A DNA stretch of 64,000 nt from Clarireedia homoeocarpa (lineage: Eukaryota; Ascomycota; Leotiomycetes; Helotiales; Rutstroemiaceae). Of this stretch, positions 1 through 9,260 are shown in pieces. The position numbers and the translations under genes are program-made. The stretch lies in the NCBI GenBank assembly GCA_001465935.1, contig LNKV01000043.1, forward strand, positions 169,545-233,544, written 5' to 3'. The notes under the pieces are model-generated. The model made no database searches and was not told where the DNA came from. It saw nothing but the letters and a program-made list of their open reading frames with translations. The stretch's first letter is position 1. Every line of letters starts with the position of its first letter.

Positions 1-2198
1 GGCAATGCGCCTGATACACCCAAAGAAAGCCAAACAATCCAGGTAAGAATTGCGATCAAGGTGATGGAGGGTACGAAATAACCAGTCAGAGTATCCGCGA
101 TACGTTCCATAGGTGCTCTTCTCGTCTGTCCTTCTCGAACAGCTTTCACTATCTGGTCAAGCATTGATGATCCGGCGACGCCAGTAATCTTAACAGAGAC
201 TGGAAATTCTTTGTTGACGGTTCCCGAAAAGACTTCATCCCCAGGACCTTTCTTTATCAACTTCGATTCTCCCGTCAAGCTTGATTCGTCGAACCTAGTT
301 TCGCCTTGAATGATTGTTCCGTCGCATGCAGGAGATCCTCCATGTAAAACTTTGATAATGTCGCCAAATTCTAGTAGGTCAACATTGACGCTCCGGATGG
401 ATTCTCCTTGATTTCCAGTGACAACTTCCTCGCCCGTGATAAGATCATCATCTACTGTTGAACTCTCACCTACATTTGATTCAACAAGGAGAGCTTCTGT
501 AGGCCGCAGTTTTCCTAACATCGTAACAGCATCGCCGGTCTTCGACTTACTGTATGCTTCAATGAGACGACCGACTAGTAAGAAGAAAGTTAGGAAGACG
601 ACAGAGTCGAAGTAGAAGGAGTTTTCATCAGCAATAAACTCTGGGTGAGCCGCTGCGGCAATTAATTGAGCTACCGAAGATAAATAGGCAATTGTTGTTC
701 CCAAAGACATTAGCATATTCATGCTACCGAAACGATAGAACCTCTGTAAGATTGGTGTTTTGCTTCCAGGTCTCCACATTGATCGAACCTCTTTTAGAGC
801 TCGCCTATGGAAGACATCAGCGCATAATATATAGACTGGTGTCGCCATGACGAAAAGTGCCCATTGTGCACGACTAACGCCAGCTTGGAGAGGCTCCATA
901 AGGTATTTTCTAGCGGGATTGGATTTCGATACCAGGCTCATGAAGACGATGCCAATGATCAGTGTAGGAATGGCGGTTACGAAAGTAACTATTACTCGGG
1001 CTAGTAAACGCGACTGTTCTCGTTTGTGGATCATTCGAGATCGTTCTTCAAGCGTAGGCGGATGATAAATAGAAGCATCGAACGATTGCTCGATAGCCGA
1101 GATTTTAGCTAATATCTGTCTGATTGTGAAAGACGGTGCCTCCGGGACGTAGCTTATTCTCATGATGGGGTCCTCGATGGATATTTCTTTCTCGATCGTA
1201 ATTCGATCACCAAACGTTTCAAGACTAGACTTGATTCGTTGAGGACAGTGACCACAAAACATACCCCCCACCTCAATCTCGACCGTTCTCAAAATCTTTT
1301 GTTCTTTCTGCGAAAGTGACTTGAGGTCTACGACACTGTCCAAAGTTGCATCATATCCAATATCCTCAATTGCCTCCACAATATCCATCTTATGCTCATC
1401 TCCTTCGAAATCAACAGTAGCACTATTTGAGATGAGATTGACAACCACATCCTTGACCCAGGGCTTCTTCTTCAACTCCTCGACGATTGTGTTGGCGCAT
1501 GAAGCACACGTCATCCCACCGACAGCCAACGATGCTCGATAGCCACTATCGGATGATATGGAATCAATGACGACCAAAGGACCGGATTGTGTTTCGGACA
1601 TATTCTTTCCTCCTGGACCATCGTTCCCATGACTACTGCTGCCGTTGGCACGTGATTGTTCAGACACCGAAATTAAAGGTAGATTCTTCGGCTGGACTCG
1701 CTTTCCAGCAGCTTCTTGTCTACATATATCGCAATTTTCCAAGTGCCGAGTAACCCGTGTGACTGTAGCCTTGCTCGGTGCTTTATTGCTCGGTGTCCAA
1801 CGCTGTAAGAACTGGTCCAGGTATCCGATATCAGGGTCGTGCTCTATGTGCGACTTGGCAACGGATCCGCCATTATCCTCTGATGTTACATCGCATACAT
1901 CAAAACCTTCCAACTGCAGAGCTGCCCGAATATCCTTAGTTGACAAATTTCTATCATGTTGGACAGTAACCCAAGATGAGACGAGCGATGGTGCAACGGA
2001 TACCGGTCGGGGATTAAGGTCGTAGAGAATCTCTTGAATGCGTGATACGCATGAGGGACAATGCAGATTCGATAATAAATAGGATGTTGTGACCAGTGGC
2101 CTATTTGTGTTTCGTGTAACGGGTATATCCATCTTGCCAACTTCCTCTGAATTGATGATGCTACTGGAGAAATCGTCGTTGTTCGTTGGAACTGACAT
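1..2198 (-). CDS. Copper-type P1B ATPase, N-terminal part (runs off left edge)
   Basis: A single open frame starts at ATG 2198 and runs leftwards without a stop to the window edge (about 732 codons). It probably encodes a membrane heavy-metal pump of the copper P1B class. Three HMA-like metal-binding modules are visible: one with HCPSC near residue 50, a canonical one with GGMTCASC, and one with GGMFCGHC. Between the first and second is a Cys-containing stretch (ENCDIC). Hydrophobic membrane segments follow, then the actuator domain with the TGES motif (around positions 260-290) and another membrane segment at the edge. The CPC membrane motif, the DKTG phosphorylation site and the ATP-binding domain must lie outside the window. 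No intron is needed in this part. Cu+ export or compartment loading is inferred from the family. It is probably not part of the biosynthetic cluster. Confidence 0.9.
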   Translation of the reverse strand, partial: MSVPTNNDDFSSSIINSEEVGKMDIPVTRNTNRPLVTTSYLLSNLHCPSCVSRIQEILYDLNPRPVSVAPSLVSSWVTVQHDRNLSTKDIRAALQLEGFDVCDVTSEDNGGSVAKSHIEHDPDIGYLDQFLQRWTPSNKAPSKATVTRVTRHLENCDICRQEAAGKRVQPKNLPLISVSEQSRANGSSSHGNDGPGGKNMSETQSGPLVVIDSISSDSGYRASLAVGGMTCASCANTIVEELKKKPWVKDVVVNLISNSATVDFEGDEHKMDIVEAIEDIGYDATLDSVVDLKSLSQKEQKILRTVEIEVGGMFCGHCPQRIKSSLETFGDRITIEKEISIEDPIMRISYVPEAPSFTIRQILAKISAIEQSFDASIYHPPTLEERSRMIHKREQSRLLARVIVTFVTAIPTLIIGIVFMSLVSKSNPARKYLMEPLQAGVSRAQWALFVMATPVYILCADVFHRRALKEVRSMWRPGSKTPILQRFYRFGSMNMLMSLGTTIAYLSSVAQLIAAAAHPEFIADENSFYFDSVVFLTFFLLVGRLIEAYSKSKTGDAVTMLGKLRPTEALLVESNVGESSTVDDDLITGEEVVTGNQGESIRSVNVDLLEFGDIIKVLHGGSPACDGTIIQGETRFDESSLTGESKLIKKGPGDEVFSGTVNKEFPVSVKITGVAGSSMLDQIVKAVREGQTRRAPMERIADTLTGYFVPSITLIAILTWIVWLSLGVSGAL

Positions 2199-2315
2199 TC
2201 TGACTGATGGGGAGTGCCTTTCAGCCTAGTAAGACAAGGCGTTCTTGCTGGGTGAAGGGTTGGCAGGAAAGTAAGGAACGACAGACGTTATAAAGTTTTG
2301 AGGATAGAGGCCTTA

Positions 2316-2360
2316 TAAGAGATCTGAAGGTAAGAGATCTGAAGGTAAGAGATCTGAAGG
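2316..2360. repeat. Three tandem copies of a 15-bp unit
   Basis: TAAGAGATCTGAAGG is repeated exactly three times, about 120-165 bp upstream of the ATPase start codon. It lies in that gene's probable promoter or leader, so the copy number could be polymorphic. Confidence 0.9.
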
Positions 2361-2671
2361 TAGGAAAGAAAGATCCAAGGAAATATTCGAGAAAGACCTA
2401 CGAAGAATCCGCATAATCCTAAAATATTAGAAATCTCAAGCGTGTTGTCATCAAATGTGGCAATCACCGCACAAAAAGCTCAAAACACGCACAAACCGCG
2501 CAGAAGCATAAGGGTATCCCTGTCAAGATAGAACTAATAAGGCATGTAAGCGGCGGGTGCACAACGCGCTGCCGCCAAATTTGCAACCACTGATAGGTAT
2601 CGTCAAGACACATTGGACATGAAGAATTAATTCATCGAGCGAAGCCGTGCCACAACGAACCCGTGATAGAA

Positions 2672-2704
2672 GTGGTTGTGGTTGTGGTTGTGGTTGTGGT
2701 TGTT
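2672..2704. repeat. GTGGTT hexanucleotide microsatellite
   Basis: About five perfect GTGGTT units followed by a partial unit. On the opposite strand it reads as a Gln-Pro-type repeat, but no real gene is visible around it. Confidence 0.9.
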
Positions 2705-2824
2705 GATGTCTTGCACGTGCACTTGGTTCGTGGATTACTGATAAGCATTGCCCCACGTGTCTCTAAGCCCAGTGAATACTAGCGTCACAGCGTGATCGGC
2801 CGATAAATATCCGCTCCTCCGACT

Positions 2825-2975
2825 ACCAGTGGGACTAACTATCTGACCAGCTCCAGATTTCTGGTAGTTCAAGTTATGAGATCTAGACATTGAGAACTTA
2901 TATTTGATTGTACAAGAACTTACATCTGATTGTACAAGTGGAATTCGGACATCAAGAACTCATATATACACTTCC
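2825..2975 (+). repeat. Dispersed MITE-like repeat, copy 1
   Basis: Begins ACCAGTGGGACTAACTAT and continues with tracts such as TGATTGTACAAG and GGACATCAAGAACTCAT. These are shared with copies near 6577 and 11399. The right terminal inverted repeat seen in the third copy is not recognisable here, so this copy is partial or diverged. Confidence 0.65.
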
Positions 2976-3396
2976 AAAAAGATGCCTTGTCCCCATCTGC
3001 TTCTCCGTATGCAAGGGACCACAGACCGGAAAAATATGCCAGCTGATATATCGGATGCAACTCAACCTTGCACGTTCTATAGTACAAAATGTTTTGACAC
3101 TCGAACTTAAGTTAATCAAATCAATAGATCGATCATACGGACATATTTGTCCAATGACCCTCATATGGTCAAACTATGAATGTGTCTCTCTGCTTCGATG
3201 CACTTAGTGTTAAATGTCCTGCTTAATAAGATCTTTCTCGGCTGCCCATGATCTACGCTTCTCTACATATCACAGCTAGAGTAACCCAAGGGACATTTTA
3301 TATAAAATAGGAAATGTAGACCACAGCGCCGTAGACCGACGAATGAGTCGGCGGAGCTAATGTTTCCGATACCCCACAACCAGCCTTAGCATTCAA

Positions 3397-3847
3397 CCAA
3401 TGCTGCTGCCTATATGCATATGGACCCAAAAAAAGCGCCATTCAAAGGGCGTTGGTAGGGCGCGGGATGCAGCGTGTCGATAGAAGCGAAGATTGAGCAT
3501 TAGATTAATCGTCGGCCTTTGTAGTGGCCTCCTACAGAAAGCTTCGCTTCCTAGCGAAGTATCCAGCCAATGCGCCTGTCTATATACATATAAGTCCAAA
3601 AAAAGCGTCATTCAAAGGGCGTTGGTAGGGCGCGGGATGCAGCGTGTCGATAGAAGCGAAGATTGAGCATTAGATTAATCGTCGGCCTTTGTAGTGGCCT
3701 CCTACAGAAAGCTTCGCTTCCTAGCGAAGTATCCAGCCAATGCGCCTGTCTATATACATATAAGTCCAAAAAAAGCGTCATTCAAAGGGCGTTGGTAGGG
3801 CGCGGGATGCAGCGTGTCGATAGAAGCGAAGATTGAGCATTAGATTA
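3397..3847. repeat. 170-bp tandem repeat array (about 2.65 units)
   Basis: The unit recurs with an exact 170-bp period: TTCAAAGGGC at 3441, 3611 and 3781; CCAATG at 3397, 3567 and 3737. Copies 2 and 3 are almost identical and copy 1 differs at a few bases. Each complete unit contains a small perfect hairpin (CTTCGCT-TCCT-AGCGAAG at 3542-3559 and 3712-3729). The array ends about 150 bp before the start of the dialkylglycine-decarboxylase-like gene, so it lies in or next to that promoter. Confidence 0.95.
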
Positions 3848-3993
3848 GTACACATCAAGATATTGTAGCATGATGTCCGCATATCGTATCGTATTAGCTG
3901 AATAGAGACAGTTAAGTTAGAGAAGACTGACATATAAGAAGACTGCTCCAGCTTGTATCATTCTCATGGGTCTCACTGTGTCAAGTCAATAAA

Positions 3994-5413
3994 ATGGCAG
4001 GATTACATCTTTCCAAGAGCTCTCAAACAGCCGATCTTTATGGTGACATAGATGGAGCCGCGTTGCGAAAAGCTGCAGACTCATCTCTCATACGATATGG
4101 AGGTAGCTTCTCGCCCGACATAATCGTCCGCGCAGAGGGTGTCTACATCTACACGGCTGACGGTCGGAAGATCATCGACTTCACCTCCGGACAGATGAGT
4201 TGTCTTGTTGGGCATGGCCATCCAGAGATCGTCGAAACCATTACCAATCATGCCGCAAAACTTGATCACTTGTTTAGCGGTATGCTTAGTCCACCGGTGG
4301 TACATCTTGCTCAGAAATTAACGGCTTTAACTCCACCTGGACTCGACCGAGCAATGTTCCTGAACACCGGAGCCGAATCCAACGAAGCGGCGATTAAGAT
4401 GGCCAAGTTGTACACGGGAAAGTATGAGATAGTCGGCTTGGTCTCGAGTTGGCATGGTATGACAGGTGCTGCAACTGCTTCGTCGTATTATGCTGGCAAA
4501 AGTGGTTATGGGCCTTGTGTATGTTCCCAAATCCCCATCAATGTTGAAGAACTTGAGCTGATTGATCTAGATTCCCGGCAATCTCATTTTGCCATCTCCA
4601 AACGCATATCGATCAATCTTTCGTCATGCAGACGGCTCGTATGACTGGGAGACGGAATTGAATTATGGATGGAATCTAATCGACCAACAGTCGCGCGGGT
4701 CCCTCGCTGCGGTCATCATCGAGCCCATTCTCAGTTCTGGTGGTATGCATGAGTTGCCGAAAGGGTACATGAAGGCGATGAAAAAGCACTGCGAGAAACG
4801 CGGTATGCTGCTTATTGTCGATGAAGCGCAGACGGCCATTGGTAGATCTGGATCAATGTTTGCAATCGAGCACGACGAATGTACACCAGATATTCTGACA
4901 TTGAGCAAGACCTTAGGTAATGGGCTACCGTTCTCGGCAGTTATAACGTCGGCAGAGATCGAGGAGACCTGCTTCAAACGTGGCTACCTCTTCTATACTA
5001 CGCATGTCAACGATCCGTTGCCCGCTGCTGTCGGTCTGAAGGTTCTCGAAATTGTAGTCCGAGACAACCTCGTCGAGCGTTCACGCGTCGCTGGACTGAA
5101 GCTGAAAGCAGCATTAGAGGATCTAAAGAGCAAATATGCATGCATCGGAGACGTAAGGGGAAGGGGACTTATGGCAGGTCTCGAGATTGTTGGTGATCGC
5201 ATAACAAAGTCGTCAGCGCCCAAGCTGGGTAATGCACTTGGTGCACGATTTGATGAGCTTGGTATTTCTGCGAATTTGACCACTGTCGAATCCTTTGGAG
5301 GAGTGTTTCGCATGGCCCCTCCAATCACCATTACTGACGAGGAGCTGGATGATGGGATACGTATCATCCAAGAAGCTTTCAGGACTACACCTGGTACAAT
5401 GCCAATTAGTTAG
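3994..5413 (+). CDS. 2,2-dialkylglycine decarboxylase-like PLP enzyme (class III aminotransferase fold)
   Basis: Model join(3994..4518, 4571..5413), 455 aa. The intron is 52 nt, GTATGT...TAG, phase 0, with a CTGAT branch-like site. It repairs the frame so that ...SGYGPC continues into IPGNLILPSPN. The protein matches the bacterial 2,2-dialkylglycine decarboxylase pattern along its whole length: RYGGSFSP, DFTSGQMS, DHLFSGMLS, GLDRAMFLNTGAESNEAAIK, SWHGMTGAA, ILSSGG, DEAQTAIGRSG, the PLP lysine in TLSKTLGNGLP (about K288), FYTTHVNDPLPAAVG and GDVRGRGLMAGLEIV. Length is close to the family's 430-450 residues. The start has a good context (AAAATGG). Dialkylglycine decarboxylases combine decarboxylation of an amino acid with transamination to pyruvate. 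A role in precursor supply or product tailoring in this cluster is inference. Confidence 0.9.
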
Positions 5414-5725
5414 CTCTTGTATCAATTCAAAGCTGGATGTAATCAATGGCAATAATTGCGCGTGTAGACCTCTCCTATTTAGGAATATAGCGATATAAAC
5501 CGCGATGTAAATGGCTTTTGTCTACGGTTCTTAATGATGGTACTGTAGTTCTAGGCGATCGCGGGCGCGATGCGCAAGCCCGGGCATGTGCGCCTACTGT
5601 AGCCTTTCCGCTAGACCCACTACGCGCTATTTTCTAAAGTCCTCTCTCTGTGAATACAGTCGCAAAAGAGCGATGTTGTCTGCCAATTGTAGGAACCAGG
5701 TCCTCACATCAACTCTAACAAGTAA
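5414..5725. other. Short intergenic spacer with a GC-rich imperfect palindrome
   Basis: No gene is visible. A GC-rich, roughly palindromic stretch (about 5552-5597, ends TAGGCG...GCGCCTA) stands out in the AT-leaning background. The stretch before 5726 may hold eroded sequence of the M20 peptidase's missing 5' half, but I could not recognise it. Confidence 0.4.
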
Positions 5726-6550
5726 ATGATAAACATTGTTAAGTGTTGTGGGATTATTGCAGCCCATCTAAAGTTATGCGTTCAGAAGCATGCTAATAAG
5801 CGCAGTAACATCATAGAAGAAAGGCCTTCATCGGTGGCGGGGCAGCCAACTGTTGAATCACGACATGCGTGCTGCGAGATGCTACGGGAAGCTGTCATAT
5901 TCGGCGAACCGTCCGAGCATAAACTAGTTCTCGGCCACAAAGATGCATTAGTATATGAGATCACTGCCTACGGGAAAGCTGCTCACAGCTCGTATCCGGA
6001 GCTGGACATCAACGCGAACAGTATGTTGATACGGGTACTTACAGCAATTGACACAATGGAATTACCTGGAAGTGATAAGCTGGGCGATACAACCACAGAC
6101 ATAGGCGTGATTCGGGGAGGCGTTGCAATGAATATAATTCCGGCAAAGGCATCAGCTACTGTGTTGACAAGATTGGCCACCGGAACACCTGAAGAGGTAA
6201 TGACTAAGATTAAAGCAGTGATTGAAAGCGTTGAATTCGAGGAAGGTAAAGTTGAGGTGACGTTCGGGCATCGATTTGCCCCTGTCGACTGCGATGTAGA
6301 TATTGATGGTATGTAGCACGAATACTTGGTAGTAGAAAGCCTTACTGGTAAGTTCATTCTAGGCTTCGAGACAGCTATCAAACAAGGGGGGACCGATATG
6401 CCGAATTTGAAAGGAGAACAAAAACGTTACATGTATGGGCCTGGCTCAGTCCTCTCAGCACATTCAGATCACGAGTGCCTGACTGTGGATAATCTTGTCA
6501 GGGGAGCGGATGATTACAAGGTCATCATCAAGAGTCTACTCGATCGATGA
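5726..6550 (+). pseudogene. 5'-truncated M20-family metallopeptidase/deacylase
   Basis: The recognisable part starts near EAVIFGEPSEHKLVLGHK (about 5890) and includes the M20 dimerisation domain (ITAYGKAAHSS, GVIRGGVAMNIIPAKA). A 54-nt intron (6309..6362, GTATGT...CTAG) joins VDIDG to FETAIKQGG. The frame then ends with the C-terminal catalytic part, GPGSVLSAHSDHE, whose His is the usual last zinc ligand, and stops at 6550. The N-terminal catalytic half of M20 enzymes, with the first HxD zinc site, the bridging Asp and the catalytic Glu pair, is missing. The upstream codons look like noise. I call it a decayed gene. An unannotated upstream exon is possible but I see no trace of it. It lies on the same strand just after the PLP enzyme, so it may once have belonged to the pathway. 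Confidence 0.65.
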
Positions 6551-6576
6551 GTATGGCAGGGATACTTTGTAAGAGT

Positions 6577-6712
6577 ACCAGTGGGTGCACTAACTATCCG
6601 ACAAATTTGTCATTTCTGATTTATTTATTTATTTCTTATTATACTACTTGCATGTCTGATGGGACAAGTGAAGTTTGGACATTAAGAACTCATCTATGTA
6701 AGTCAAGGAAAA
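6577..6712 (+). repeat. Dispersed MITE-like repeat, copy 2
   Basis: Begins ACCAGTGGGTGCACTAAC and shares internal tracts with copies 1 and 3, including the TTGGACATTAAGAACTCAT segment. It lies between the convergent M20 remnant and FAD monooxygenase genes. Its end overlaps the last few codons and the stop codon of the monooxygenase. Confidence 0.65.
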
Positions 6713-8741
6713 ATGCATCTACCATATCAACATCCTCCAAACCACAAATCAAACTTACATAACCATCTGGACGCAAAATCACGACACATCCATCCTCACT
6801 ATTAATGCCACACCATTCATAAAGATGTCCATGGCCATCATGGTAACTTTCATCATCGGCATAGACCCTCCAATAGTCCCAGCCATCATTGTCTGACCAA
6901 GGACGGAACATTTCATGGAGGTCCATAAGCTCTATTTGACTTCGTTTCGCGTTATGGATAGTGATGGTTTCAAGTCCCGAGTCGCTCAGTCGCCCTTGAG
7001 CTCGAGAAGGCTCCGCTCCCAGTCCAGTAGCAGCTAGCCACTTTCCAAACTGCTCTAATCTCGAAAATGGTCTTGCTTTAGATATATCACCAGGGAAGAC
7101 TAGGATACGAAATCTTCCATCTGAAGTAAATCGATGATGCGCCGTGATAGGTACGCCGTCCGACTGATTCACCATTTGGAAGTCGGGTATCCGCATACCG
7201 GGAGCGAGGTTAGTGGCAAATTTGTTTCGTGTTGCTAGAGCTTCAGGTTTAACAACTAGCGAAGGACAATACTGTATACCGATTCCCGTGGTAAATTTCA
7301 TGGCCTGGAGATACGCTTCTAGGAAACCATCATGACCAATGTCGAGTTTTGCAAACAGTTTCAGATATTTCTGATCGAATGAGATAAGTTTTTCTGCTAT
7401 TGGTTTTCGCTCTTGTTCGTAAGTTGCAAGTAGTGACCTAGAAGATTTCTGTTCCAGACAGAAGCGCAACTTCCAACCAATGTTATATGCTACTCCAGTA
7501 AGTACGGTTCTACTCGTAAGAGGAATATGCTTACCATCTTGAATACTGGTATTCATGCCCTGCCCCGCCTTAGGCGAGTGAGTATCTGAAACTATTAGTA
7601 AAATTGACAACAAAATAGATAGAATAAACATACGAACAGCATCCCCAGCAAGAAATACTCTTTCATGCCTAGAGAACTCATCCGCAACCCTTTGCCCAAC
7701 ACGATATGCTGACCACCATACTACAGACCCTGCTTTCATGGAATATGGCGCCATGATGGTACTAGCAGCATCGACGATATCTTCCACCGTCAGTCCTTTA
7801 CTTTCCAAAGCAGCAGCAGCATCTGGTCTGACGCCATCTATCGCGACGTAAAAGCGAACAAGCTTATCTTCGCGGGGTACTCCCATAATGGTGCCGACAG
7901 CCGAATGAACCACAAATACTTTGCGAATGTCCGGGAAGTCTGTCTTAGGTACCATATCCATAACACCTGGCACATGTTAGTCGCCTGCCCATCAACAAAA
8001 ATGAAGCATGAGCAACATACCCCATGTTGAATCTGCTAGGTCTCCAATAAACGATATTCCGAGCTGTTTTCTGGTCCAGCTATGGGCGCCATCACATCCG
8101 ATGACATATTTTGCTTGGATTGTTTCTCGGACTGCATTTTCCCCCTCACTAAGTAATGATACCTCAAAAGGATAAGCATCGGCATCGTGGACGGATTCAA
8201 CGTCAATTTTCATATCAATTGGCTCCGTTTGCCACGATACCTGAACACTGCCATGCTTTTGGATATTCGATAGCATATGATGTTCGATTCGGCCTAGAAT
8301 ACATGAATTTTCTTGCTCGGAACCGTAGTGTCTTGATCATACCTTGGTGTAACGATATCTCTCGTGGTTTCCTCAGTTCAGGAGTGCGATCTGGGATTGT
8401 CATAGATCGAGACAGCTTTCCCGTCTCATCCACATTCCACAGCACAACTTCTTCAACTCTATGTGCTTCGTTACGTATAGCATCACCAATCCCGAAAGTA
8501 TCGAGCACTTCGAGCGAGATGCTCTTGAGCCCGTCCGCTTTTCCGGTCTCAACTATTCCGGACTTTTTATCAATTAGCCGGACGGAGAGGCTGCTACCGT
8601 TGAAACAATTTGCAGCTGTGAGTCTTGAGTTCCAATTAGCTCACAGTGTCTTTGGATGAAAGGATAAGAACTCCACTCCACATACCCAGCGGGACCTGCT
8701 CCGATGATGAGCACATCAACTTTTGGCATAGTTTTGGTCAT
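6690..8741 (-). CDS. Phenol 2-monooxygenase-type FAD hydroxylase (FsqG-like)
   Basis: Model complement(join(6690..7489, 7535..7585, 7634..7966, 8021..8293, 8343..8623, 8686..8741)), 597 aa, with five introns of 45-62 nt that keep the frame. The N-terminus has the FAD-binding GAGPAGLTAA. The middle has VIGCDGAHSWTRKQLG, and the second FAD site is FLAGDAVHTHSPKAGQGMNTSIQDAYNIGWKL. The last ~170 residues match the thioredoxin-fold C-terminal domain of phenol hydroxylases (ILRPDGYVSLI near the end). The family uses NADPH and O2 to hydroxylate phenolic rings. In the fumisoquin pathway FsqG has this architecture. The gene is divergent from the A-T gene across a 519-bp promoter. Aromatic hydroxylation of a tyrosine-derived unit is inferred. 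The stop codon lies in a dispersed repeat, so the native C-terminus may have been altered by a few residues. Confidence 0.92.
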
Positions 8742-9260
8742 GTTGAATTAAGCTCAAGTAATTATCAAGGTGTATGCTTGAAGCTGGATACGGTGACTTG
8801 GGGTCATTTTTATTCGTATTATTATGTAATATGTCTTCGTACTGAGAACAGATTCTGAAGTAGGGGCTCGCCAAGCTCCGCTATTCAGGGTTGAAAATAA
8901 GGTGTAGGTTAGGCAAAAGACCACACCGAATTATTCGGGGTGCCGAAACCGATTAAACCCTTAGGCTAGGGCCTAACACAATTCTCGTGAATAAAATGCG
9001 GAAAGGCCTAATTTTAGGTACAACAGGGTGCGTCGTGGTGGGCTCGGGCCTAATCGCTACCGAGTGAGATCAATTCTACAGTAGAGTGATTACACTTTGA
9101 ACCACAAGTTAGTAACAACAATGCACGCGGAGATCCAGTAGAATGAGACTATTCGTCATAAGTTGAGCTGCTCATCTAGAATCTAGAAAAATTTATCTCT
9201 TCGTGATTCTTGATCAGTACCTACCTGTTCACTGTTTCACATCCATTTCTGTACAACAAA
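8742..9260. promoter_or_regulatory. Bidirectional promoter between FAD hydroxylase and A-T gene
   Basis: A 519-bp divergent intergenic region between two cluster genes. It has a dense palindromic patch at about 8924-8950, CCGAATTATTCGG overlapping TCGGGGTGCCGA. This looks like paired CGG/CCG half-sites of the kind bound by Zn2Cys6 regulators. No gene is visible. Confidence 0.6.
8935..8946. promoter_or_regulatory. Candidate Zn2Cys6 site TCGG-GGTG-CCGA
   Basis: Inverted repeat TCGG/CCGA separated by four bases. The same arrangement, with one base changed in the spacer, occurs at 21082-21093 in the other divergent cluster promoter. Binding is inferred. Confidence 0.5.

Larger units (their letters stand above)
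2199..3993. other. Repeat-rich intergenic spacer
   Basis: No convincing gene lies between the divergent ATPase and dialkylglycine-decarboxylase-like genes. The spacer holds both promoters, a 15-bp triplicate, a GTGGTT microsatellite, a copy of a dispersed repeat and a 170-bp tandem array, each listed separately. Short open frames here show no family signature and overlap repeats. Confidence 0.6.
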
